Assembly: GCF_000798815.1 (NCBI RefSeq)
Contig: NZ_JTLD01000024.1
Coordinates: 1-63,297 of the forward strand
DNA from: Alistipes sp. ZOR0009
Lineage (GTDB): Bacteria; Bacteroidota; Bacteroidia; Bacteroidales; ZOR0009
DNA length: 63,297 nt
Direction of reading: 5' to 3'
The notes below the pieces were generated by a model. It was not told the DNA's origin, made no database searches, and saw nothing but the letters and a program-made list of their open reading frames with translations. Each line of letters begins with the position of its first letter. Within the stretch, counting starts at the first letter, position 1. Made by a program: the position numbers and the translations under genes. Of this stretch, positions 1 to 8,182 are shown in pieces.

Positions 1-290
1 CGGAAAAATGCTAATCCATCAGCTGATCACCACTTCGACGCTCGGAAAAATGCTAATCCATCAGCTGATCACCACTCCGACGCTCGGAAAAATGCTAATC
101 CATCAGCTGATCACCACTTCGACGCTCGGAAAAATGCTAATCCATCAGCTGATCACCACTTCGACGCTTGGAAAAATGCTAATCCATCAGCTGATCACCA
201 TTTAGACGTTCGGGAAAATGCTAATCCATCAGCTGATCACCATTTCGACGCTCGGAAAAATGCTAATCCATCAGCTGATGTCCATTTTTT
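1..290. repeat. 42-bp tandem array, about 6.9 copies
   Basis: Seen directly: units begin at 1, 43, 85, 127, 169, 211 and 253. The first four are nearly identical; copies 5-7 decay toward the right, gene-proximal end. Every copy keeps the palindrome ATCAGCTGAT. Because 42 is a multiple of 3 the array is open in a frame, but the predicted 14-residue repeat peptide has no other sign of being translated. The array may continue beyond the left window edge. It lies about 280 bp upstream of the DUF6261-like gene. Confidence 0.95.
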
Positions 291-572
291 AGGCTATCGG
301 AGATGCCAATAGCCTACCGAAACGCTTAATAAAAGCTCAATTGGCTGGTCGTAGTTTCACACTAGTTGTATTGTTGGTAATTACCAAAACGAACTATAAC
401 GCTTGTATGCAGGGTGTCGAAAAAATATTTGACAAAACATTTTGTTAATTAAATACAATTTTCGAAATTTATGGCAGGTTCTCAAAACCCATACTCAAAA
501 ACCCGCATAGGTGGATTAACCAACAGCCATACTTCACCTGTGCATTAACAGTAACTAAAAAAATAAAATGCT

Positions 573-1313
573 ATGACTAGAATTTTACAGGTTAACTTAA
601 GTAGGCTACAGGTTAAGGAGCTAGGCTCGCTGGCGGCATTTTTAATTGCCAAGCTGACGGTGTTGGTAACAGGCAAGCATGTTCCTCAAAAGATGGTGGA
701 CACCATCACGGAAATTAAGGCTGATTTTGATGGGGCCGTTGGATCGAGCGCCAACCCGGAGCAGACCAAGGAGCTGCATGCGAAGGACGCCCTGTGCGAC
801 GCCTCGTTCCAGGAGCTGAAGGGGCTGGCCACCGCCGCCTCGCTGCGCCGCGACGAGAGCATCAGCAGCGCAGGCGAACGGGTGCTTACCGCCATCCGTC
901 ACCGTGGGTTCAACATGCAGAAGTTCCGTATTCCGGTTCAGGTGGATGCCATGAACCAGCTGCTTGGTGATCTTGCCGAGCCTGCAACGCTCAAAATAGA
1001 TGTGGCCACCATAGACGCTACCGAGGTAGTGGCAAGGCTAAAAACGGAGGTAACCGATTTGGGCGACACCTGGCAGCATATACAGGAAGGTAAATCGGCC
1101 GACAGCCTTACCAGCATAGAGGCTACACGCAGGCTGCGCGCCTCGGTGGTGCAGGTGTTTAAGTACCTCGATTCGGTATCGGACTACGAGCCCGAGGTAG
1201 CTGCAGCCATCGAGCAGATTAACGGCGCCATCGCACCGTTTGCTACCACGCTTAAGAGCCGGGCAACCATCCGCGAAAACAAAAAAGATGATGATAAAAA
1301 GATTTCCAAATAG
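573..1313 (+). CDS. DUF6261-like protein of unknown function
   Basis: A 246-residue cytoplasmic protein with no signal peptide or membrane segment. It is predicted to be largely alpha-helical, rich in Ala, Lys and Glu, with a charged Lys/Asp-rich tail (KKDDDKK). Length and the opening pattern (short beta-like start MTRILQVNLSRL followed by helices) resemble the Bacteroidetes-specific DUF6261 family, whose function is unknown; this assignment is from memory of the family and is moderate. It is a single-gene unit: a tandem array lies upstream and a strong terminator follows at once. The middle of the gene (about 740-900) is more GC-rich than its flanks. ATG at 573 is the first in frame; no clear Shine-Dalgarno sequence precedes it. 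Confidence 0.75.
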   Translation: MTRILQVNLSRLQVKELGSLAAFLIAKLTVLVTGKHVPQKMVDTITEIKADFDGAVGSSANPEQTKELHAKDALCDASFQELKGLATAASLRRDESISSAGERVLTAIRHRGFNMQKFRIPVQVDAMNQLLGDLAEPATLKIDVATIDATEVVARLKTEVTDLGDTWQHIQEGKSADSLTSIEATRRLRASVVQVFKYLDSVSDYEPEVAAAIEQINGAIAPFATTLKSRATIRENKKDDDKKISK

Positions 1314-1347
1314 TCTGTGATAGCTTTTGGAGTTATTTTTGTGGCTG

Positions 1348-1381
1348 AAGGCGTAGCTCAATAAGAGCTGCGCCTTTTTTT
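1348..1381 (+). terminator. Rho-independent terminator after the DUF6261-like gene
   Basis: Stem GGCGtAGCTC/GAGCTgCGCC with a five-base loop, followed by a run of seven T. Confidence 0.85.
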
Positions 1382-1399
1382 GCATCGTTCCGATAACCA

Positions 1400-2330
1400 T
1401 CAATGGCACCGTTTTGGCGTATTGCATCGTTAGGCAGCAACAATAAAAAAAGAGACACGGCACCGTATCCGTCGTTCGGCGAAGGCTCCTGCCTTCGTCG
1501 GCCCTATCATGGCAGGCTGCAGCCTGCAGAATAGATTCGGCAGAGGCGCAGCCTCTCCCGAACCGCGCTACGAACAATCCTTACCGCGTTTATTGGCATT
1601 TTTCAGATATCATCAACGGCACCGTATTGGCGCATTGCATCGTTAGGCAGCAACAATAAAAAAGAGACACGGCACCGTATCCTCCGTTCGGCGAAGGCTC
1701 CTGCCTTCGTCGGTCCTATCATGGCAGGCTACAGCCTGCAGAATAGATTCGGCAGAGGCGCAGCCTCTCCCGAACCGCGCTACGAATAACCCTTACCGCG
1801 TTTATGGGCATCATCCAGATATCATCAACGGCACCATATTGGCGCATTACGCCGTTAGGCGACAACAATAAAAAAGAGACACGGCACCGTGTCCGTCGTT
1901 CGGCGAAGGCTCCTGCCTTCGTCGGTCCTATCATGGCAGGCTACAGCCTGCAGAATAGATTCGGCAGTGGCACAGCCTCTCCCGAACGGCGCTACGAACA
2001 ACCCCTACCACGTTTATTGGCATTTTTCAGATATCATCAACGGCACCGTATTGGCGCATTACGCCGTTAGGCAGCAACAATAAAAAAAGAGACATGGGCA
2101 CCGTGTCCGTCGTTCGGCGAAGGCTCCTGCCTTCGTCGGTCCTATCATGGCAGGCTATAGCCTGCAGAATAGATTCGGCAGAGGCGCAGCCTCTCCCGAA
2201 CGGCGCTACGAATAACCCTTACCACGTTTATTGGCATCTTTCAGATATCATCAACGGCACCGTATTGGCGCATTACGCCGTTAGGCGACAACAATAAAAA
2301 AGAGACACGGGCATCGTGTCTCTGCGAGGC
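1400..2330. repeat. About 4.3 tandem copies of a 212-bp hairpin-rich repeat
   Basis: The marker GGCACC recurs at 1405, 1618, 1830, 2042 and 2256, a period of 212-214 bp. Each unit contains several inverted repeats: GGCGAAGGC/GCCTTCGTC, GCAGGCT/AGCCTGC and AGAGGC/GCCTCT, plus an A-run followed by GAGACACGG. The centre of the second hairpin varies (TGCA, TACA, TATA) while its arms are kept. The last partial copy supplies the terminator of the neighbouring rnk-like gene, so the array seems to have grown by duplicating a terminator-proximal segment. Short open frames inside it are by-products of the repetition. Confidence 0.9.
2294..2323 (-). terminator. Terminator of the rnk-like gene
   Basis: Read on the minus strand, stem GAGACACGAT/CGTGTCTC is followed by a T-run. 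The same hairpin and A/T-run core is repeated in degenerate form in each 212-bp unit to the left. Confidence 0.8.
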
Positions 2331-2349
2331 TGCGCGCAATGGTTGGGCG

Positions 2350-2760
2350 CTACAGCGAGTAGTCGCCAGCGGCCTCGGGCTGGTACACCAGCTTCTCGAT
2401 GCGGATGGTGGTTTGTCCCGCGGGTACGGTCCAGCTCACCTCGTCGCCCACCCGGTAGCCAATAATGGCGGCGGCAATGGGCGATAGAATGGAGATCTTG
2501 TTCTGCTTCAGATCGGCATGCTCGGGGTAAACCACCTGTATGGTCATGGTTTTGCCCGTCGAGGCTATGAATATTTCGACAATGGAGTTCATGGTCACCA
2601 CCGTGGCCGGAACCTTTTTGGGCTCCACCGCCTTGGCCTTTCGCAGCTCCTGAATAAGGGCGCTGGCCTCGGATGGGTTAATCTTGCTTTGTGCGATCGC
2701 CTCTTTAAGCGCCGCCTGAATTCGTTCTATATCCTGCGAATTCATGGTAATTTGTCTCAT
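2350..2760 (-). CDS. rnk: Rnk-like GreA/GreB-family RNA polymerase-binding protein
   Basis: 136 residues, the same length as E. coli Rnk. Residues 1-45 are a short helical N-terminal part; residues 50-136 form the Gre C-terminal FKBP-like domain, with PATVVTMNS, a LSPIAAAIIGYRVGDEV stretch and the hallmark C-terminus YQPEAAGDY. The long Gre coiled coil that enters the secondary channel is missing, as in Rnk. Family knowledge: such proteins bind RNA polymerase and compete with GreA/GreB/DksA, and Rnk was first described as a regulator of nucleoside diphosphate kinase; the role in Bacteroidetes is not established. Single-gene unit between two terminators. An alternative ATG lies five codons downstream. 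Confidence 0.85.
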   Translation of the reverse strand: MRQITMNSQDIERIQAALKEAIAQSKINPSEASALIQELRKAKAVEPKKVPATVVTMNSIVEIFIASTGKTMTIQVVYPEHADLKQNKISILSPIAAAIIGYRVGDEVSWTVPAGQTTIRIEKLVYQPEAAGDYSL

Positions 2761-2801
2761 AACTTTTTCTTTTTAATTAATAATAGTGGGTATGCTGATA
2801 C

Positions 2802-2833
2802 AAAAACGTCCTGCGGAAACTACCGCAGGACGT
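2802..2833 (-). terminator. Terminator after the small membrane-anchored gene
   Basis: Perfect stem ACGTCCTGCGG/CCGCAGGACGT with a six-base loop, followed on the minus strand by TTTTT. Confidence 0.9.
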
Positions 2834-2861
2834 TGTATAGTACAATCTGCAAGTAGCAACT

Positions 2862-3335
2862 CTACGATGGGGCTACCATCGCGTTAAGCTTTGCGGCCCA
2901 TTTCTTGGCCATCTCGATGCTTTCGAAAACCGAAGGGCTGTAGCCCGAGTCGTACAGCTCGATAAGCACGTCGCTCTCCCCCTTCTTGATGGGGGTAGCC
3001 GCCAGGCAAACCCTATCGACAATAGATACCGAGCCCGACGAGCGCGAGACGTTGCTTACCCGAATGGCGTTAAAGGCCGTTAGCGGCACCACCAGGCTGC
3101 TTTCTACGCCTCCGATATTCTTATTATAGTACAGCGTTTTGCTGGCCGCATCGAGGCCCAAAAAGTAGGTCTCGTTGCAGAAGTCGTACTCCGATACGTT
3201 TACGTTCTTCTCCTTAGCGGCGTTAAGCAGCTGCTGAATTCTTTTTTCTCCCTTTTTTTGGCTATGCTTGTGTATAAACACAACGGGTATAACAAAAGCA
3301 GCAATAGCCGCAATACCTATTAGTACCGATCCCAT
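2862..3335 (-). CDS. Membrane-anchored protein of unknown function
   Basis: 157 residues. Residues 3-22 (VLIGIAAIAAFVIPVVFI) form one N-terminal membrane helix, followed by basic HKHSQKKGEKR, so the remainder is probably cytoplasmic. The soluble part, about residues 40-150, mixes strands and helices and ends in a helix (MAKKWAAKLNAMVA). I do not recognise a characterised family; the pattern of one helix plus a small strand-rich domain with a YFLGLD.....LYY segment recalls conserved Bacteroidetes hypotheticals. Single-gene unit with its own terminator. ATG at 3335. Confidence 0.75.
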   Translation of the reverse strand: MGSVLIGIAAIAAFVIPVVFIHKHSQKKGEKRIQQLLNAAKEKNVNVSEYDFCNETYFLGLDAASKTLYYNKNIGGVESSLVVPLTAFNAIRVSNVSRSSGSVSIVDRVCLAATPIKKGESDVLIELYDSGYSPSVFESIEMAKKWAAKLNAMVAPS

Positions 3336-3601
3336 ATCAACTTCTTTTTTTGTAATGATGTAAATGTCCTATACGGACGTTAAGTAGCGGTTATCCTTAC
3401 AAGACGCTAACGGCCTGTTGCTGCTGAAACGGCAGCAATCGTGCATGTACAATCAGCAGATATCCGCTTGGGGGTACAACAGCGTCAGTTTTTTTGGTCG
3501 TTCGGATAAGCTCGCGCTAAGTAGCTACAAAGTCAAAAGAAGCGCACCATCTTATAGCCGCTTACCTCTGCTTGTAAAAAAACTAAAGGGCAAGTACGCT
3601 A

Positions 3602-3970
3602 CTACCAAAAGTAGTTAAAGGGAAAGATCAGCTCCGAAATGGGGAGGCTCGGGTAAATATGCCTCGAGATATGAATAAAGATGCCGGTAACGGAGGCCAT
3701 CCTCATCTCGGATCGGGGAATAAAGCCCCAAATGCCAGAGGAGAAGCAGGAGCTACGCTCGCTGATTACCTGCTTGGCCGAGTAGGACGACTGCTGATTA
3801 CGGGCATCGTACGATCCGAAGTAGGGATTTACATCGAAGGTCATCTCGGCAGATGCCGTGCTCGATGCAACGATACGACCTTGCTCGGCTACATAGCTAT
3901 AGCGCTCGGCATTTACGTAGGTAAATAGCAGAATAAATGCAACGGCTATGTATTTGGCAAGTCTATTCAT
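3602..3970 (-). CDS. Small putative exported protein of unknown function
   Basis: 122 residues from the ATG at 3970; the longer frame starting at 4006 uses a non-ATG codon and runs into promoter-like sequence. Residues 4-20 (LAKYIAVAFILLFTYVNA) look like a signal peptide or membrane anchor. The rest is Ser-rich with a mildly hydrophobic tail and matches no family I know. A sequence fitting the Bacteroidetes -7 box (CAAAGGTA on the plus strand, 3976-3983) lies only about 5 bp upstream, so the transcript would be leaderless or nearly so. It may be a minor or decaying gene. Confidence 0.5.
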   Translation of the reverse strand: MNRLAKYIAVAFILLFTYVNAERYSYVAEQGRIVASSTASAEMTFDVNPYFGSYDARNQQSSYSAKQVISERSSCFSSGIWGFIPRSEMRMASVTGIFIHISRHIYPSLPISELIFPFNYFW

Positions 3971-4021
3971 TGCGGCAAAGGTAGCAACATAAACCACAAA
4001 ACCCAACTATAGGGCCTTTGG

Positions 4022-4816
4022 CTAGTTTATTTGGAAAACAATTGGAATGGTGTAGGAAACACGAACCGCCACGCCCTTCTTTTTGGCAGGCGTCCAAGCG
4101 GGCGATGCCTTTACCACCTTCACCACCTCCTGATCTATGAGCGGCACCACGCCCCTAAGTATGGTAATGTGCGACAGGCTTCCATCCTTCTCCACCACAA
4201 ACTGTACATAAACCGTGCCTTGAATCTTCGAATCCATGGCCTGTTCAGGATATTTCAGATTGCGTGCAATGTAGCTTCTAAAGGCCGACACGGCATCCTT
4301 CCCCTCAAACTGGGCCATATCGTCGGGGGTATTCTCAATCACCTCCTCGTCTTCGGTGGCCGCCTCCTGCTGCTTTAGGAAGAGCGAGGCGTCGGCATCG
4401 ATAGAGTCCTTAGCGGCTTCGGTGGCCTTACCGTTACCGAGCTCGGTGGCGGTGCCATCCTGCACAATGGTGATGCTGCCGGCCAGCTCGTTCTTCTTCT
4501 CGGCCTTAATGGGGTTGTTGGGAAGATCGTCGAAGGTTAGGGGTTCTTTGGGTAAATCGGGAATGGGCTCGTCCTCGATCTTGATCTTGGAGAGCATGTT
4601 TACCTCCACGTTGGTCTCCCGCTCCTCGTTCATCACGTTTACAACAATGGCGGGGATGGCTCCCAGCAGTATGGCACTACCAGCAACCACAAGCAAGGCT
4701 CTTCCTAGGCGCTTATTGGCATCTCTTCTAAGTTCGTAAGCACCATACTTTTTGTTACGTCCCTTGAAAACAATGTCGCACCACTCCTTCGAAAATATAT
4801 CTTGCTTTGAAAACAT
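4022..4816 (-). CDS. TonB-family energy transducer
   Basis: About 264 residues from the ATG at 4816; a frame extension to 4834 would use TTG. A cytoplasmic N-terminus with KYGAYELRRDANKRLGRAL is followed by one membrane helix (LLVVAGSAILLGAIPAIVV, about residues 40-60), an acidic periplasmic linker with little proline, and a C-terminal TonB domain (YPEQAMDSKIQGTVYVQFVV, then a WTPAKKKG..VRVSYTIPIVF segment). It should couple the proton-motive force through ExbB/ExbD to outer-membrane receptors; no exbBD is in the window. The conserved YP and the closing IPIVF-type strand are typical. Many such transducers exist per Bacteroidetes genome, so the partner receptor is unknown. Confidence 0.9.
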   Translation of the reverse strand: MFSKQDIFSKEWCDIVFKGRNKKYGAYELRRDANKRLGRALLVVAGSAILLGAIPAIVVNVMNEERETNVEVNMLSKIKIEDEPIPDLPKEPLTFDDLPNNPIKAEKKNELAGSITIVQDGTATELGNGKATEAAKDSIDADASLFLKQQEAATEDEEVIENTPDDMAQFEGKDAVSAFRSYIARNLKYPEQAMDSKIQGTVYVQFVVEKDGSLSHITILRGVVPLIDQEVVKVVKASPAWTPAKKKGVAVRVSYTIPIVFQIN

Positions 4817-4918
4817 CTGTTGCAGAAAGCCCAATTAGTAAACAATTGCATAAAACATGGTAAAGATAACCGAATATGGCAATGGCGATACCCCATTTTG
4901 CAAATATTGAGTGTAGCC

Positions 4919-4960
4919 AAAAAGGAAGCCCCCCATGGCAAATGCCAAAAGAGGGCTTCG
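4919..4960 (-). terminator. Terminator of the butyrate kinase operon
   Basis: On the minus strand, GAAGCCCTC pairs with GGGGGCTTC and is followed by CTTTTT. Confidence 0.75.
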
Positions 4961-4989
4961 AAGTATATTTGCTCTATCAGTTTTCGGCA

Positions 4990-6063
4990 CTAGGCGTACA
5001 CTCTAGGCGATACTTCGCCTCTAAGTACAAGTAGCCCGTTCATGGCTAGGGCTGCCATCTCGTCTTCGCCAGGGTAAACAACCACTGGTGCTACAAACGA
5101 TACCATATCCTTAACGTACTCTACGATGTGTGGGTTGTGCGCCATTCCGCCAGTAAGGATAACAGCATCCACCTTGCCCTTAAGCACGGCAGCCATCATA
5201 CCAATCCACTTACAGATATTGTACGACATGGCATCCTGAATAAGCTTCGCTTCGGCATCGCCAGCCTCCATCTTAAGCTGTAGCTGGTAGGCGTCGTTGC
5301 TGCAGGTGTAGCCAACAAGACCACCCTTACCGCAGATGATTTTCTTAATCTGCTCGTGGGTATACTCTCCGCTAAAGCATAGCTTAGCCAGCTGACCAGC
5401 AGGTAGCGTACCAGCGCGCTCGGGCGAGAATGGACCTTCGCCATCCAACGCGTTGTTTACATCAACCACGCGCCCTTGACGGTGAGCACCTACCGAGATA
5501 CCACCACCAAGGTGGGCTACAACTAGGTTCATCTCCTCGTACTTCTTGCCAACCTGAGTGGCGTAAATACGGGCAATAGCCTTCTGGTTTAGGGCATGGA
5601 AGATTGAAAGGCGAGAGAAAAGTGGATGTCCAGCAAAACGGGCAACCTCCTCCATTTCGTCTACAACCACTGGATCGGCAATGTAAGCAGCTGCACCAAT
5701 AGCCTTGGCAATATCGTCTGCAATCAGACCACCAAGGTTGCTGGCATGCTCGCCCATCACCCCTTTACGTAGGTCGGCCTTTAGGGCATCATTTACGCCG
5801 TAAACACCCGACTCTATTGGCTTAACCAAGCCACCACGGCCTACAACCGCCTTAATAGAGGTCAAGTCGATACCAGCCTCCTTCAGCTCCTTTAGGATTA
5901 CCTCCTTGCGGAACTCGAACTGGTCGGTGATCTTTTCGAATGGCTGCAGCTCTTCGGTCGAGTGCTTGATATTTTTTAGAAATACGTTCTTATCGTTGGC
6001 GTAAACAGCAATTTTGGTTGATGTTGAGCCAGGATTGATTGCCAATATTATGTAGCTATCCAT
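4990..6063 (-). CDS. buk: Butyrate kinase
   Basis: 357 residues, the normal length for the family. It converts butyryl phosphate and ADP to butyrate and ATP (reversibly), the last step of phosphorylating butyrate formation. ASKHA-fold signatures are visible: phosphate-1 loop NPGSTSTK (about residues 10-17), GRGGL, HLGGGISVG (about 188) and LTGGMAHN (about 305). It ends an operon with two phosphotransbutyrylase-like genes (gaps 46 and 17 bp) and is followed by a terminator. Branched-chain acyl phosphates (isobutyryl, isovaleryl) are also possible substrates for this family. Confidence 0.95.
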   Translation of the reverse strand: MDSYIILAINPGSTSTKIAVYANDKNVFLKNIKHSTEELQPFEKITDQFEFRKEVILKELKEAGIDLTSIKAVVGRGGLVKPIESGVYGVNDALKADLRKGVMGEHASNLGGLIADDIAKAIGAAAYIADPVVVDEMEEVARFAGHPLFSRLSIFHALNQKAIARIYATQVGKKYEEMNLVVAHLGGGISVGAHRQGRVVDVNNALDGEGPFSPERAGTLPAGQLAKLCFSGEYTHEQIKKIICGKGGLVGYTCSNDAYQLQLKMEAGDAEAKLIQDAMSYNICKWIGMMAAVLKGKVDAVILTGGMAHNPHIVEYVKDMVSFVAPVVVYPGEDEMAALAMNGLLVLRGEVSPRVYA

Positions 6064-6109
6064 CTTATTTTGGTTTCTTTATTCTACGATTCTTTTTACT
6101 TGATGCCTA

Positions 6110-7030
6110 CTAAAGATTCGACTGCGCCATCAGCGAGGCTGTTGCAATGCAGTAAAGCTTAGATTTGGCACTCTCGCTTCTGGACATTACGATTACCGGC
6201 TTCGACGTTCCCTGGATGAAACCACCCAGCTCGGCACCGGCAAAGAGCATAAGCCCCTTGTAAAACGAGTTGCAAGCTTCGATACTTGGGAATATGAGCA
6301 CATCGGCATCGCCATCAACAGGTGTTGGAATGCCCTTTATCTCTACGCTCTTAGGATCGCAAGCTAAAAATACGTCCAACGGCCCATCTATGGTACAAGC
6401 TGGCAGCTGCCCGCGCTTTGCCATCTGGCAAATGGTAGCGTCAACCAGCGTGTTAGGCATCGACTCGGTTGGCTTCTCTACAGCGCTAATAAGGGCCACC
6501 TTGGGATTCTCAATCCCAAAACGGTTGGCCATCTTTACCGAGTAGCCAACCATTGCCACCTTCTGCTGAAGCGTTGGAAATGGTATTACGGCTGGATCTG
6601 AGATGAAAAGGAGCTTCCTATAGGCGGGGATTTGCAGCGCACAAACGTAGCTCATAACCGCACCTGGCAGCATTAGGCCCTTTTCCTTATCCAGCACAGC
6701 CTTCAGGAACTTATCGGTGTTAATCAGCCCCTTCATTACCATATCCACCTCGTTATTTCGAGCCATGCGCACGGCTTCCTGCGCCGCAGCAATGTCATTC
6801 GAAATGTTGATGATGGTAAACTTTGAGGGATCAATACCTTCAGCCTTCGACTTGTCAACTATCTTTTTCTCATCACCTATCATAAAAGCCTCGACGAGAC
6901 CATTATCAACTGCTTCGGAGATGGCACCTAGGGTGTTTTCGTCCTGGGCAAGCACTACGGCAACACGGCTTTTTATGCCGTTGCCTTTTAACCTTTCAAT
7001 AAGCTCATCAAGACTTTTGATAGGGGTCAT
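6110..7030 (-). CDS. Phosphate butyryltransferase paralogue (distal copy)
   Basis: 306 residues, PTA/PTB family. It is expected to exchange CoA for phosphate on a short acyl-CoA, giving acyl phosphate for the adjacent kinase. Visible features: MKGLINTDKFLKAVL (about 118-132), the VALISAVEKPTESMP segment and C-terminal SRSESAKSKLYCIA. It aligns along its length with the neighbouring paralogue (GLVSTDNYMRAIL, ITASEKVLPSMP, SRGDSSQSKLYSIA) but only moderately, so the duplication is not recent. The two may form a heteromer or prefer different acyl groups. ATG at 7030, 17 bp after the upstream stop. Confidence 0.88.
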   Translation of the reverse strand: MTPIKSLDELIERLKGNGIKSRVAVVLAQDENTLGAISEAVDNGLVEAFMIGDEKKIVDKSKAEGIDPSKFTIINISNDIAAAQEAVRMARNNEVDMVMKGLINTDKFLKAVLDKEKGLMLPGAVMSYVCALQIPAYRKLLFISDPAVIPFPTLQQKVAMVGYSVKMANRFGIENPKVALISAVEKPTESMPNTLVDATICQMAKRGQLPACTIDGPLDVFLACDPKSVEIKGIPTPVDGDADVLIFPSIEACNSFYKGLMLFAGAELGGFIQGTSKPVIVMSRSESAKSKLYCIATASLMAQSNL

Positions 7031-7047
7031 ATAATTGAAGTTTTAGG

Positions 7048-7953
7048 TTATTTCGCAACAAGCGCAGCAAGCGCAATAGAGTATAGCTTCGATTGGGAAG
7101 AGTCTCCACGCGACGAAAGCACCGCAGGAGCCTTAGTTCCGCATACAATAGCACCAAGTTCGGCGCCACAAAGCTTGGTAACGGTCTTGTAGAACACGTT
7201 TCCAGCCTCGATATTGGGGAAAAGAAGGCAGTCTGCATCACCTGCAACCTCGCCACCTACACCCTTAATTTGGGCAACTTCGGCATCAATGGCCACATCC
7301 AACGAAATAGGTCCATCCAAAACACCGCCGCGAAGCTGCTTACGCTCCGACATTTTTGCCAAGATAGAGGCCTCCACGCACGATGGCATGCTTGGTAAAA
7401 CCTTTTCAGATGCGGTAATGGCAGCCACCTTTGGCTTTTCGATGCCAAGCATCATGGCACACTCTATAAGGTAGTTGGCGATGGCCGTTTTTTGGTTCAA
7501 ATCTGGATATGGAATAACCGCCACGTCGCTTACAAATAGCAGCTTGTGGTAGGTTGGAATTTGCATTACAGCAACATGGCTTAAAACACCTTTAGGAGGA
7601 AGCAAACCATTCTCCTTATTCAGAATAGCACGCATGTAGTTATCGGTGCTCACCAAACCCTTCATTAGAATATCGCCCTCACCTGCATTGATCAGCTCTA
7701 CAGCCTTACGTGCCGCTTTAATCTCGTTAGGCTCGTGAACAACTACAAACTTAGCAACATCAATGCCCTCTTCGGCACAAACCTTATGAATGGTATCCTT
7801 ATCGCCAACCAGGGTTCCGTCAACCAATCCCTTATCGATTGCCATACTAACGGCTCCAATGGTATGGGAGTCATTGGCATAGGCAGCAACAATACGTTTC
7901 TTACTCCTTGTCTTAAGAAGATCAAACATTTGATCTAGTTTGCTAATTGCCAT
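7048..7953 (-). CDS. ptb: Phosphate butyryltransferase
   Basis: 301 residues, PTA/PTB family; first gene of the ptb-ptb-buk operon. It catalyses butyryl-CoA plus phosphate to butyryl phosphate plus CoA. Conserved parts include AYANDSHTIGAVSMAIDKGL (residues 23-42), MKGLVSTDNYMRAIL (about 117-131), DGPISLDVAID and the C-terminal SRGDSSQSKLYSIALA. It lies downstream of pta-ackA but behind that pair's terminator, in a leader of about 180 bp that should hold its own promoter. Which of the two paralogues is the main phosphotransbutyrylase cannot be told from sequence. Confidence 0.9.
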   Translation of the reverse strand: MAISKLDQMFDLLKTRSKKRIVAAYANDSHTIGAVSMAIDKGLVDGTLVGDKDTIHKVCAEEGIDVAKFVVVHEPNEIKAARKAVELINAGEGDILMKGLVSTDNYMRAILNKENGLLPPKGVLSHVAVMQIPTYHKLLFVSDVAVIPYPDLNQKTAIANYLIECAMMLGIEKPKVAAITASEKVLPSMPSCVEASILAKMSERKQLRGGVLDGPISLDVAIDAEVAQIKGVGGEVAGDADCLLFPNIEAGNVFYKTVTKLCGAELGAIVCGTKAPAVLSSRGDSSQSKLYSIALAALVAK

Positions 7954-8134
7954 AATGCGTTTTAATTTACAATTATTACCGTTTCGCTTTATTTGCTTTC
8001 AATTTCGCACTAAAAGTAACACTTTTTATAATAATCAAAAAGCACACACCCAAAATAATTTAGAAACCAGTTTTAAATTTTATGTAAAAAGGCCCTGCTC
8101 CTCTTTTTAGCAATGGTGCCAAGGCTACCCAAAT

Positions 8135-8161
8135 AAAAAGGGGGAGCAACCGCTCCCCCTT
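8135..8161 (-). terminator. Terminator after ackA
   Basis: Stem GGGGGAGC/GCTCCCCC with loop AACC. The minus-strand side is followed by CTTTTTATTT, separating pta-ackA from ptb-ptb-buk. Confidence 0.9.
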
Positions 8162-8182
8162 CTCGTTATATCGTCGTAACGA

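Noticed and set aside
8-205. A 65-residue open frame in the left array
   Set aside because: Pure repeat translation (14-residue period) with no ribosome site and truncated at the array's variable end.
1804-2297. Short open frames inside the 212-bp repeats
   Set aside because: They repeat in each copy and change frame or end with repeat mutations; the region looks non-coding and structured.
3418-3618. A 66-residue plus-strand frame near 3.5 kb
   Set aside because: No recognisable motif, no promoter, and it overlaps the end of a better minus-strand candidate.
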